Shown: positions 1-12,367 of the stretch, piece by piece
Numbering within the stretch: position 1 is the first letter of the stretch
Layout of the letters: every line of letters begins with the position of its first letter
Assembly (NCBI GenBank): GCA_964035545.1
Contig: OZ037765.1
Span: 35,043,504 to 35,107,503 of the forward strand
DNA from: Bugula neritina
Taxonomy: Eukaryota > Bryozoa > Gymnolaemata > Cheilostomatida > Bugulidae
DNA: 64,000 nucleotides
Reading direction: 5' to 3'
Program-made: the position numbers and the translations under genes
The notes under the pieces: generated by a model
Told to the model about the DNA's origin: nothing
The model's database searches: none
Seen by the model: the letters and a program-made list of their open reading frames with translations, nothing else

Positions 1-1421
1 TAAATTACAATTAAAATATCTAAACTTAGCTACATGCTAGAATAGATACATTTCAACACATGGTAAACCCAAACAAAAACAACATAAGAGGCACTCATAA
101 TTTTGCGCCCGTAGGTTTTAGCAGAGCGTTCTAATTTGTACGAGGTGAGTTACGAGGTGAGTTACTTATAGTTATAGTAAATGTAATAGTTTTTCAAATT
201 GAAATGCAAACTAAAAGTAAAAGTAAAAGTGAAACTGTTGCGAACAAACATGATCAATTCATGACCAATATGAATTAGAATATCAATTAATATTATAATT
301 ATGATTATCGGTATGACTATCACTATGAGTATGAGTATGACTATGAGCATGACTGAGATTCAGATTGAGTATGAGTATAAATCAAAATATGCCATAGAAC
401 AAAAAAACTCAATAGATACAACCTGAAAAAATAATCCCGTTTAATTTATTACCGATTAATAAATAATAAGTTATTTTACCATAAAAATAGAGATAACGTA
501 GATATTTAAGTTTCAAGTAGTAAAATAAAGGCGATTTCGATACCAATCGTTTTTAACAATAACTGACAGAAGCAAGTTGAACGAGGGGTTTCCGGTGAAT
601 GAAGCGCCTTTGCGCATTTAGGAAATTTCAAGTTGTTATCCGATTCAAATCGCAATTGGGGAAGCAACACCCACGAAATCAAACTTACTTGTATACCACT
701 GTAAAAATTATTTGTAGCCTAAAACCACTGTCTTCATAGGATAGCAATAGTTACCCTAATTTCACAGTTGAATAAGTTAACAGATGCCAAATTTGACCTA
801 GGCCTAGAAACATTAGGTAAGTGCAGACAGTCACAGATAATTTCTTTGTTGCATCATATTACTGCTAATAATAATGATTTATTTCCAACCTTAAATAACA
901 CATTTAAATCTATGAAATCCTCAACCCATAACACGAATACCCGTATTAACGCCTTCAATGCTATAGTCTGCGATTCGAGCCTGTACCTGCAGGGTTTCCT
1001 GTTGCGCACTGTCCGGGAGCTCGGTATGGGGGAGATAGTAGCGCATTTCTGAGCCTGGATAGATCCGAGGGACCTACAATAACTCTCTCCTAGAAGTCTT
1101 GGGACTTAACCCAATCAAAATCAAATCAAACAGCATTCATATGCTTGTCTCCTCACCATTTATAAAGAGGCAGTCACAAGAAGATTAACGGTGACGAACT
1201 GGTTTAATTTACTTTATTATTGTACATTATCACGTATTAGAATAAAACAGAAATCAACACTACTTGCAATGTATGTTCAATAAATAAGTTGCACATAAAT
1301 TTATAGTTAAAAAATTAAAAATTCCAAGTTAAAACAAGAATGAGCAAATATAAATAGAGAAACTCCAAAGGCAACATGGATTGTAGGAAGTAAAACGACT
1401 TAAATTATACAACTGGAAGAG
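1..1421. other. Gene-poor AT-rich flank
   Basis: No recognisable gene. Positions 160-370 hold a low-complexity run built from triplets such as tat, gac and gag. On the plus strand an open stretch at about 768-1052 has no ATG at its start and resembles no family I know. The more GC-rich piece ending near 1130, followed by a short a/t/c-rich repeat, could be the 3' end of a decayed retroelement, but this is only a guess. On the minus strand an AATAAA-type signal lies near 1212, about 205 bases past the GLOD4 stop, and may end that transcript. Confidence 0.5.
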
Positions 1422-4400
1422 TTAAGCTGTATCCTTCGACTTTCCTTTCTTTGAATACCACTCATCACTTTTATCTGCCTCCAGTGCCTAAGAGTATGAT
1501 ATAAGGTATAATATATACTATACAGTATAATATATACTATACAGTATAATATATACTATACAGTATAATATATACTATACAGTATAATATATACTATACA
1601 GTATAATATATACTATACAATATAATATATACTATAGAGTATAATATAAACTACACGGTATAATATATACTATACAATATAATATATACTATAGAGTATA
1701 ATAAAAACTATACGGTATAATATATACTCTATACAGTATAATATATACTATACAGTATAATATATACTATACAGCATACTATACAGTATAATATATACTA
1801 TAAAGTATGATATGTACTATAAGGTATAATATATACTCTATACAGTATAATATATAATATACAGTATAATATATACTTTACGGTATACTATACAGTATAA
1901 TATATACTATACAGTATAATATATACTATACGGTATAGTATATACTATACAGTATAATACATACTATACGGTATAATGTATACTATACACTATACAGTAT
2001 AACATATACTATAATGATTCACCTGTTTGAGAAGCTCATCAGCTTTAGGGTCAAGTTGAGACAATTCCCGGAATGCTTTGTCTCCAACAAAACATATTTC
2101 ATGGCCATCCTGTAACACCACAACACTAGATACATACATTTATGTAATGTATATACAGGTAAGTGTGCATACAGGTAAGTATACATAGGTAAGTATACAG
2201 GTAAATATACACAGGCAAGTGTTTGTACAGGTAAGTATACACAGGTAAGTGTAACACAGGTAAGTATACAGGTAAGTGTAACACAGGTAAGTATATACAG
2301 GTAAGTATATACAGGTAAGTATATACAGGTAAGTGTGCATACAGGTAAGTGTGCATACAGGTAAGTATACACAGGTAAGTGTAACACAGGTAAGTGTAAC
2401 ACAGGTAAGTATACAGGTAAGTGTAACACAAGTAAGTACACAGGTAAGTATAACACAAGTAAGTACACAGGTAAGTGTAACACAAGTAAGTACACAGGTA
2501 AGTGTAACACAAGTAAGTACACAGGTAAGCGTAACACAAGTAAGTACACAGGTAAGTGTAACACATACGGGATCTGACAGAATGACGACCTCCACAGTGG
2601 ACTTGCCCGGAGTGTCTAAACTGACTAACGGAGTGAGTATCTTATGACCCTTGACCTTCATAACTCTTTCTAGCTCTGCTAACTACAACACAGTGTATAG
2701 TAAGTATATATATTATATTATACTTAAAGCAAGTATGCACAGTAAGTATTTACACATATTATGGTAAGTATAGTAAATACACACGTACCTCACTGCGGTC
2801 ACAGGAAAAAGCTATCCGCCCGAACGCCTTTGCATGATCCACCTCCCCGTCTACCTTTACCAGCTCCAACTTGGCCTGCACTTTCAAACAACGAAATTGA
2901 TAAACATACTGGAGTGACACCGGCTGGTAGAATAAATATGATACGCAACCAGCAGTATGTGTCGTGTGAAAGCTGTGTGGCTTGCGAAACACTGTGTGTC
3001 CAATAAGAAAGGGTTTTACATTATAACACATAGAGTAGGGTGAAATGTGAATATAAGCAGCGATTAATCCACTCGTCCAATCAGAGCTAAGTGAGCACTA
3101 CTCAGCCAATCAGAGCTAAGTGAGCACTACACAGCCAATCAGAGCTAAGTGAGCACTACACAGCCAATCAGAGCTAAGTGAGCACTACGCAGCCAATCAG
3201 AGCTAAGTGAGCACTACACAGCCAATCAGAGCTAACTGAGCACTACACAGCCAATCAGAGCTAAGTGAGCACTACTCAGCCAATCAGAGCTAGAGCTGAG
3301 AAGGTGTACAATATACGTAATCATCAGGAGTTGTGCCCACCTGAGTGTCAGCATAACCTAAGAGCAAGCTGGTGTCTGTTTGGGCGTAGCACTTCATGCC
3401 CAGCAGAGTGACCCAGTAGTCATGTGACCTCTGTATATCTGAGACTGAGAGAGTCACCTTAACAACAGGATCACCTGTGGAACACACAGGTCAAGGTTAA
3501 TATCACACAGGTCAAGGTTAATATCACACAAGATAAACTAAATGCTATAACCAATGCAACATAAAGGTAGAAGCTGTTCTGTAGAGACATGTCAAGGTAG
3601 TCTTTAGCAGTTCTACAGAAACTCTGAGAGATGCAGAATGTCCACATCATGTGCTGAATAATTTGGTACCTTTTAAAGAGCCTCACATCCCTTCATATTA
3701 TATTGTATCAGCTTGCATTAGGATACTTTGTGTTGCTTCGTGTTGATTATGTAATAGATGAACAAACCTCAGCAGAATTCTCTACATTTACTGGTCCCTC
3801 TAGTTAACTAGTAACTACTAGTTTACTAGAGTAACTAGTGACTACTAGTAGTTAACTAGAGTGACTAGTGACTACTAGTCACTCTAGTTAACTAGTAACT
3901 ACTAGTAAACTGTAGTAAACTCTAGTAAACTACTAGTAAACTACTAACTACACAGAAAGGACACATACCCTCCTTGTTTTCACTCAGGATGTGGAAAGGA
4001 TAACCCCCGGAATCTCTAACAGTGATCCCGGCAGCAGATTGAACGTGACCTTCGACCTCTGCTGCCCTAGCAGCAATCTCTTTCCCCTTAATGGTGATGC
4101 CCTGTAAGGAGGAGCTGATCATATCACTATCTGTGTATCAGTTGGGGTATAGTACAGGTTATACAGTACTAGTATAGTAGAGGTTATACAGTACTAGTAT
4201 AGTACGGGTTATACAGTACTAGTATAGTACGGGTTATACAGTACTAGTATAGTACGGGTTATACAGTATTAGTATAGTACAGGTTATACAGTACTAGTAT
4301 GGTACGGGTTATACAGTACTAGTATAGTACAGGTTATACAGTACTAGTATAGTACAGGTTATACAGTATTAGTATAGTACGGGTTATACAGTACTAGTAT

Positions 4401-6039
4401 AGTACGGGTTATACAGTACTAGTATAGTACGAGTTATACAGTACTAGTATATTACAGGTTATACAGTACTAATACGACAATTAGCAGCGAAAATAAATTA
4501 TAGATAAATATTAAAGTATTATATAAATTATATAAATATATTTATATTTATATAATACTTGAAACTAAAGTTAAAATACTGTACATACCAACATACATGT
4601 AACCCATAAGTAGAATTTACCTGAAAGTCATTGCCGAGGGCATAACTCCCAATACCGTAATTATAAGTTAACTCAACGACGAAGTGGTTATCTTCACTGC
4701 CATAGCCTATCATAGACTTGCTCCACCGCCCGTCATACGGTCTGCAAGATAACATATATATACCAGGTGGAGAAAGACCGCAAATACTACTAGCAAGTCT
4801 TCAACGTCGGAGAAAAGTAACTGGAGTTATAAGTCAAGCTACTCTCTAAGTTCATGTATGAAGTAACATATTATATGTTTGGTAGTAACCAATATACATA
4901 CATAGATGACAATGTATATAATATGTAGATAGAGTTATATGTATAACCATGTACATACTCAACTCTCTATCACATGATATACTGAACTCTATCACATGAT
5001 ATACTGAACTCTATCACATGATATACTGAACTCTATCACATGATATACTGAACTCTATCACATGATATACTGAACTCTATCACATGATATACTGAACTCT
5101 ATCACATGATATACTGAACTCTATCACATGATATACTGAACTCTATGATATACTGAACTCTATCACATGATACACTGAACTCTATCACATGATATACTGA
5201 ACTCTCTATCACATGATATACTGAACTCTATCACATGATATACTGAACTCTATCACATGATACACTGAACTCTATCACATGATATACTGAACTCTATCAC
5301 ATGATATACTGAACAGCAATGAGACTGTGAATCTTACCCGTTGCATGAGGCCTTGCAACCCTCTTCAAACTCCTCGTGTCTCAAAACCTGAAACAATCAA
5401 GCGAATCTCTATGGCAACTGGTAAACAGTTAAGTGAATCTCTATAGCAACTAGTAAACAGTTAAGTGAATCTCTATAGCAACTAGTAAACAGTTAAGTGA
5501 ATCTCTATGGCAACTGGTAAACAGTTAAGTGAATCTCTATGGCAACTAGTAAGCAGATGAGCGAATCTCTATGGCAACTGAAGAGATAAACTCTACACAA
5601 TACTTGAATAAGCTGGTTTCTATAGTAACCGGTACACTAACAAGTACATTTTGAAGGCAGATTCCGCACTGAAGTTTAGTGAACAATCACATGAAAACTT
5701 GCATAAGTTTAATAGTTTAAGAGTGGAGCAGTTCAATAAAGTGTTTGGGCAACTCTAATAATAGAAACTATATTTGTATGTTATATTTATACACTATACA
5801 CTAATATACATAATAATATACTAATATACATAATAATATACTAATATACATAATACTATACTAATATACATAATAATATAATAATATCTATCATACAGTA
5901 TTATAGACTGATGTAGATGATACACTAACACACTGATATACATACAAACCTCCATCCCGAGAACATTTTTGAAAAAATCAACTGAGGCTTTCCGATTCCC
6001 AATCTTGAGAACAAAATGCAAAGCTCGGCGTGACGTCAT
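1422..6039 (-). CDS. GLOD4: Glyoxalase domain-containing protein 4 (two VOC domains), 9 exons
   Basis: A 293-residue VOC-superfamily protein read across nine exons: 5950-6039, 5338-5387, 4621-4741, 3969-4101, 3341-3474, 2789-2875, 2569-2682, 2023-2109 and 1422-1487. They total 882 bp and phases match at every junction. Family hallmarks seen are [13 protein letters not shown] at the start, [20 protein letters not shown] with [17 protein letters not shown] opening the second VOC domain (about residue 133), [39 protein letters not shown] and the C-terminal ADKSDEW. Length is close to that of vertebrate GLOD4 (about 300). GLOD4 proteins have the glyoxalase fold, but I know of no settled substrate. 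Start chosen: the ATG at 6039 opens directly into the conserved N-terminus; upstream codons in that frame look like non-coding sequence. Most introns carry a private tandem repeat, listed separately. Confidence 0.95.
1495..2016. repeat. About 19-bp AT-rich tandem repeat, GLOD4 intron 8
   Basis: Imperfect copies of a unit containing tatactatacagtataata fill almost the whole last GLOD4 intron. The unit is self-complementary (tatac/gtata), so the array can form many small hairpins. Confidence 0.9.
2140..2568. repeat. caggtaagt-containing minisatellite, GLOD4 intron 7
   Basis: Dozens of copies of acaggtaagt alternate with gtgtaac or atac spacers. On the plus strand each copy is a consensus 5' splice donor, but the host gene runs on the minus strand. 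The array starts immediately at the exon 7 donor. It keeps several reading frames open and so produces spurious ORFs on both strands. Confidence 0.9.
3070..3290. repeat. 29-bp minisatellite, about 8 copies, GLOD4 intron 5
   Basis: The unit carries ccaatcagagctaagtgagc and is nearly perfect from copy to copy. Low divergence suggests recent expansion. Confidence 0.9.
3785..3950. repeat. actagt palindrome cluster, GLOD4 intron 4
   Basis: The cluster is built from ctagt/actag words. It contains an 18-bp perfect inverted repeat (arm gttaactagagtgactag) separated by about 6 bases, with further imperfect symmetry outward. It could extrude as a cruciform. No protein-coding potential is seen. Confidence 0.8.
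4140..4475. repeat. 25-bp minisatellite, about 13 copies, GLOD4 intron 3
   Basis: The unit includes ggttatacagtactagta and varies mainly at one a/g position (tacagg or tacggg). It lies between exons 4 and 3. Confidence 0.9.
4955..5315. repeat. 22-bp minisatellite, about 16 copies, GLOD4 intron 2
   Basis: The unit includes tgaactctatcacatgata and is almost invariant apart from a few shortened or extended copies. It ends about 25 bases from the exon 2 donor. Confidence 0.9.
5393..5590. repeat. About 39-bp tandem repeat next to exon 2 acceptor, GLOD4 intron 1
   Basis: About five copies. Read on the minus strand, each contains gttgccatagagattc followed by a degraded version of the tract that forms the genuine exon 2 acceptor at 5388. 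The array therefore looks derived from the splice-acceptor region. Confidence 0.85.
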
Positions 6040-7190
6040 GGTGACCTGAAATATTGGACAGTCTAAGCCACACCTCCACAAGCCCCACCCCCTCCCCACC
6101 AGTCACAATAACTACCTCATCAAATGTACAGATCTTTATTTAATAATTCAATAAGAGTTTTCTGGTATATAAATAATATATAACATAATATTTAAAAGCT
6201 GCTTATACTGGTACTAATTAAACTCCTGATTGACCAAAATCTAATGCTAGCAGTTGTTCTATAAGGTTATAGTAATTTATTATGCTAGTTATTGCTAATT
6301 ATTATTGATAATTCATTTACAATCATACAGGAAACAAAAAGATGACTGAAATTTAGTAGCAGTAATAAAAGGAGGTATAAAACTAACTTGGAGGTAAAAT
6401 TGTTATTAATGATTACTTATAGTTATGCTGATGAACGATGGAAATAACATATTCATACTGATACCCATAGTGATAGTCATACTGATATTCATACTGATAC
6501 CCATAGTGATAGTCATTAAGATGACTTATGTATTCATACTAATACTAATACTAAGTCATGAACATATCTTATAGTTAACTTATATACTAAGTCCCATAGT
6601 CATACTGATACTAATAGTCATGATTTACGGAAATGAGGCATATACTAATACTTAACTTACACTTATAGTCTACAATATACTTACAGAATTACTATTGCAC
6701 TATTAGTATTACTATTAGATATTAATATTATACATATACTTATTCTTATACTCGCTTATACTTATAGTTATAGTCATATAGACATACTCACTATTACTAA
6801 TACTAATGCAGTATTACTATTAGTATTAGTATTAGTAATACTATTAGTAAATGTAATACCCAGAGTTAGTCTGATCTCATAGTCATAGTGATACTAATAG
6901 TGACAGATAGTGATACAGTGATACTGACAGTCAAACACAATCACTATCAGTCAATGTCAACAACTTCGAGAAGAAAATGACTTATACTTATAGTTATAGT
7001 AGTTATACTTATAGTGATTTACTATTAGTATTAGTATTACTATTACTATTAGTATTATTATTAGTATTACTATTACTATTAGTATTAGTATTATAGACTA
7101 TAGTCAATCTCCTAAACTTAGAGATAATGACACTCACACTGAGTCTGATACTAACAGTAACATGTACTTATAGTTATAGACTATAGACAT
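6040..7190. other. Intergenic low-complexity DNA
   Basis: No gene seen. From about 6430 to 7150 the sequence is a quasi-periodic string of att, act, agt and ata triplets (for example attagtattactatta). It is not a clean tandem repeat. The same texture returns at 8560-9250, 37000-37480 and 38130-38640. Confidence 0.7.
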
Positions 7191-7872
7191 ACTTGACTTA
7201 CTTGACTTACTTGAAGATGCAATCACGTTAGACCACTAGATTAGTGTAAGCGACGTGCCTCGTTTGGTGAACAGAATTATTAAATGTAGTTAATACTTTT
7301 ATCGCATAAGTGCAGTTCTGTTTTAAGACTTTGGTGCCAGTACAGGGCCTTATGAGTCCTGTCTGTGAGCAACATTTGATGTTATTTTCATATCACGTAT
7401 TGTTCTGGGTAGGAAGCTGGCATGAAATAGTGAGGTGTTAGTTCTAAAAGTGGTGGGCATGCCATTTGACTGGGACCTGGTGGTAACTGATGTAGTGGGC
7501 TGATCGATGAGGTGTTCATACGACTTTGAGAGTGAAGGATGATATTCCTCTTTGGCCAGGATCCGCATCAAGAGACTAAGTCGTAGGTCTTTGCGCCTGT
7601 TTTGCAGGGGGGTTAATCCAAGCCTAGATCTTGCCTCATCTGAGCCAACCCTGCCTTTAATACCTGCCACAAATCTCACAGCCTGCTCTTGCACTTGCTC
7701 AATATCTACTACAGCCTTCTTGGAGCTCGGGTCCCACACAGCAGCAGCATATTCTAGGTGAGGACGACACAGGGCTTTGTATGCTATTAACTTCGCCTTT
7801 TCTGGTGCCCAATACAGTGCCCTTTTAATCATCCCGAGTTGTCGTTTTGCTGTGAGTAATTTCTGCTGTTAT
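7191..7872 (-). mobile_element. 5'-truncated LINE, 3' end of reverse transcriptase ORF plus 3' UTR
   Basis: Minus-strand ORF 7350-7872 encodes the C-terminal part of a non-LTR retrotransposon reverse transcriptase. The diagnostic stretch AYKALCRPHLEYAAAVWDP matches the post-catalytic region shared by Jockey/CR1-type LINEs, followed by VQEQAVRFV. The copy has lost everything 5' of this, including the catalytic YADD region, so it is dead. Bases 7191-7349 are the 3' UTR, ending in short aagtaagtc repeats rather than poly(A). A nearly identical 3' terminus recurs at 38238-38473. Confidence 0.85.
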
Positions 7873-10390
7873 ACTTAATTTTACTTTTACTTTTAGTTTT
7901 AGACTTGTACTTGTAGTTCAAGTTGTAGTTAATCACTTAAACTTAAAGTTAATGTTATTGTTATAGTTTAAGTTACACCTACCTATATAAATACTTAAAA
8001 TAGTTATATATAGTTACACTTACTATACTTATAGTTATAGATTAAATAAAATACTTATATAATTATTAGTCTTAATGACCTTTGAACGTTCACCTACTGT
8101 GTTATTATAATATTTTTTATAATTATTGGAATTATTTTGCAGGCAAAACATTAGTCATTCATGTTTTCACATGCCTTTTTGCACTTCTATCGAAATACAC
8201 CCTCTTGCGCCAAAGAGAGTTTGGGTTTGTCCTTCCTTATAGTGGTTGAAGGCTAGTAAGCATTATTGATTGTTTATAGCATCGTCATTGTGATGGCGCT
8301 TGCCAACAGAAAGCAGACGAGGCGAGTCTTTGAAAACTGATCATTGTAACAACGTCATCATTTTCAGCATCATCAGTAAAAAGTACTGTGAGTATTGAGG
8401 AATAATTTGTTGTGCTATCAAGTATCAATATCACCAACTAAGTTTTTTTTATACTGGGCTCTTTGACTTCAATTGATATTATAATTATTATAAATTTGTT
8501 ATTATAAATAAAAATATATTTATAATAAGGATAATTTATTAATTATTATTATTTAAATCGTACTTATACTTCTTTACTTTTAGTTTTAGGTAATCGAAAG
8601 ACTAGAACTAGAAGTTTAAGTTAAAGTTGAATGATTAATCTAAAAGTAAATGTAAATCTTATAAATTATAATATTAATTATATCGTCATCTTCATCTTGG
8701 TAATTACTAATTACTATTAGTATAAGTATTAGTAATACTTATAGTTATACTAACAATCACAATGTCAATATAACTATAAGTATAAGTAATAACTAATAGT
8801 AAAACTAAACTAATAAGTAATACTAATACTAATAGACATAGTAATACTGATACTGATAGTCATAGTGATACTGATAGCTATACTAATACAGTAATAGATT
8901 TAGTAATACTAATAGTAATACTACTACTAGTAGTACAGTAGCACTGGTACTACGTCTACCGTACTAGTACTAGTAGTACTGCTAGTAGTAGTAATAATAC
9001 TACTAGTACTACTATTACATTAGTGTTACTATTAGTATTAGTTTAAACTTATAGTTAATCATATTGTTATACTAATACTTATACTATTAGTAATTGTATA
9101 AGTATTAGTATAACATTATGATTAACTATAACTCTATAAGTATAAACTAATGCTAATAGTAATAGTAATACTAGTATCCATATTACTGTTATAATGTAAC
9201 TACAATCATTATTGATCTAATAAGATTATACTAATTAGTATCCTAATAATCATCATATAAATTATAGGAGTAATATTCAACTGTTACTTAGATTACAAGT
9301 TGTACTCAAACATACTGAGCCTGATGCTTATATAATAAAACTTGAAAGATATTATATTCATATTAATATGGTTGTATATCTGTTATAGTAATTCTCATAC
9401 CCGTGCCAGTTGTGGCACTATATTGTGACAATTAAATGTATAGCCATTCTCTCACTGATATTAGTACAACTAAAAGTCTCGACTGTTGTTATAAGTAACT
9501 TGGCACTGCTTTTTTAAGTCTTAAAGTTTGTAGTGCAAATTTTTTCCAATATATAGTTGTAGCTTACTAATTGTGGGCAAGGGTTACCACTCCCTTGTAG
9601 CCTGTGTGCTCTGCTAATCTCCATCACTTGTTGGGTTCGTGTCTAGTGGAAGTCCATTATTGCGTTAGGTTTGGGAAAGTTATAAACACTTAACAGTACT
9701 AACTCTTCATGAAAGGGAACCAATGCCAACTTAAAATCTGCAACTTTGTATCTGCCCTGCGTCTTTTGTTGGATTACTGATTTAAAAGCTGTGGTGAACA
9801 AAGTTCCTTCTTAAACTTCTATAATTATGGCTGATGCAAAATTTGACCGGCAATATAAATGCAATTAATTCCCTATTTCTATGAAGCTTACAAACACATT
9901 TCATAAGTATTGGGATAAATCTACTCAGCATACTTGAAACACACAGTGTTATTCTGTGACTAGACAGCAGGGTGGCTGTACTCTATTCAGAGATTACTGT
10001 AATATGCAATTAAGGTGCTATTCATGCTGCTTGGCCAGCAGGTGCTGTAAACACTTTGATGAAGGGGTTGCAAGACTCCAATACCATCTAATAATTCTAG
10101 CTTGTATTCAATATACACTTAGCTAAGCTCAGTTTCACATCTTCAGCACTGCACAGGTGATATTTCTTCTCTAGCTCAAATAATACTGTAACAGGTTTGG
10201 AATATTGTATATATATTTATATTCAATCAATGTGAACATAACATCATCAATGTATAGTGTATGAGAGCTAACAAAAATTTAATATTTGCAATATGAAAAG
10301 CATAATAAGCAAGGTGTGCCATGTGGTGTTCACACTACAGCTTTTGGTCTGCATTCACCACCTGTTACTCACAGCTGTCTCTCTATCTGT
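7873..10390. other. Intergenic DNA without a recognisable gene
   Basis: AT-rich sequence with triplet-like low complexity at 8560-9250, including a dense tract of act/agt words near 8930-9010 (tactagtactactag types). Nothing that I can read as coding or as structured RNA. Confidence 0.6.
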
Positions 10391-10394
10391 ATTC

Positions 10395-10760
10395 GGTTGT
10401 TGAGTGTTAGTATATAGTGTTAGTATATATAGTATATAGTGTTAGTATATAGTGTTAGTATATATAGTATATAGTGTTTGTATATAGTGTTAGTGTACAA
10501 TATATAGTTATATAGTGTTAGTATACAATATATAGTTATATACTGTTAGTATATAGTGTTAGTATATAGTGTTAGTATATATAGTTACATAGTGTTAGTA
10601 TATAGTGTTAGTATATATAGTATATAGTGTTAGTATATAGTGTTAGTATATATAGTTATATAGTGTTAGTATATAGTGTTAGTATATACATAGTTATGCA
10701 GTGTTAGTATATAGTGTTAGTATATACATAGTTATGCAGTGTTGGTATATACATAGTTAA
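10395..10760. repeat. tatagtgttagtata tandem array
   Basis: Irregular copies of a unit built on tatatagtgttagtata, with length variants. It lies downstream of the LRR-Roc-COR-caspase gene, outside any gene model. Confidence 0.85.
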
Positions 10761-11324
10761 ATACTACTAGTGCACATACACTGCATTTCCATGAAGACAA
10801 TGGATTCGTTTAGCATTCCTAGATTACATTGAAAGAAAACCGCAAGATTCTATGCAAATGCGCCAGCTGAATTAAAATGTAAATCAATGTGGCCAACTTT
10901 GAGTTAGTGCTCATTCACTATGACAATTAAATCACCACATCTACCCCTAATTTTGCTAGATTAAATTCACTAAATACACAAACTTTGATTCAATTTGTTT
11001 TAAATTGAAATAACTGAACCAGTGGAGGCATAAAGTGCTGTGTGACCAGTAAACCAAAGCTTGAGAGTAATTTAAAATTTCAAAATGAAAATAACTGTCA
11101 ATTTATTTTTAGCTTTGGCTTATAGAAAAGTTTTATAGATTTAAGATGATTGGTGATTATTCTAAATAATAGCAGCTAAGATAAATAAAATAATTTAAAT
11201 AGTTGTTATGGAATGAACTGCACTTTAGCATAGAAAGGTTATAACTTATAACTATGTAAGTAGCAGCCACAAAGGGCTTTCTTTGATATAATGAAGGACC
11301 CATTTCCAACGTTAGCATAATGCA

Positions 11325-11970
11325 ATGTTATATATTGTTAGTATATAGTGTTAGTATAATATATATAGGTATGTGCTGTTAGTATATATAGTTATGTACT
11401 GTTAGTATATATAGTTATGTACTGTTAGTATATTATAGTGTTAGTATAATATATATAGGTATGTGCTGTTAGTATATATAGTTATGTACTGTTAGTATAT
11501 TATAGTGTTAGTATAATATATATAGGTATGTGCTGTTGGTATATATATAGTTATGTACTGTTAGTATATATAGTTATGTACTGTTAGTATATTATAGTGT
11601 TAGTATAATATAATATATAGGTATGTGCTGTTAGTATATATATAGTTATATACTGTTAGTATATGTAGTTAAGTGCTGTTAGTATATACAGTTATGTACT
11701 GTTAGTATATATAGTTATGTACTGTTAGTATATTATAGTGTTAGTATAATATATATAGGTATGTGCTGTTAGTATATATAGTTATGTACTGTTAGTATAT
11801 ATAGTTATGTACTGTTAGTATATTATAGTGTTAGTATAATATATATAGGTATGTGCTGTTAGTATATATAGTTATGTACTGTTAGTATATGTAGTTAAGT
11901 GCTGTTAGTATATACAGTTATGTACTGTTAGTATATACAGTTATATAGTTAGTAGATATGTAGTAATATA
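11325..11970. repeat. tactgttagtatatatagttatg higher-order array
   Basis: Related in sequence to the array at 10395-10760 but organised as a larger repeating block of roughly 110 bp, each made of several sub-units. Probably a common origin with that array. Confidence 0.85.
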
Positions 11971-12367
11971 ATGTTAGTATACCTGCTTGGCTAAAAGATA
12001 TTACTGAGTCATGATTAATTATTCTAGTAATCAGTTAATTAGGCTATTAGTTACCACTAGTAAGGCAGGATATGCTGAGCTGCATTCATACTGACTAGGC
12101 CATTAGATGCTCACAGCTAAACAGTGTATGACTTGCCTCACAAAAGCTGTAGTGTGAACTAGGCATGAGACAGGCAGTAGAAGAGTATATAATGTTATAT
12201 TGTCACTGCAACAACTGTTAAGAATAGCTGTTCTGCTTAGCACACAGGACTTGTTTGAAAATAGTTAGAAACGCCATTTCATGTTGGGAGAAATTCCGTT
12301 TAAGCAATCTCTGTTTTGATAAAATTATTATAGAGCAAGTCTGTTTTCACTCTGTGTAATATACTAT

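Noticed and set aside
768-1052. 94-codon plus-strand ORF.
   Set aside because: Starts without ATG, no recognisable domain, no splice partners; at most a retroelement relic.
2019-2661. Overlapping minus-strand ORFs ([18 protein letters not shown]) and a plus-strand one.
   Set aside because: Read-through of the GLOD4 intron 7 minisatellite joined to flanking exons.
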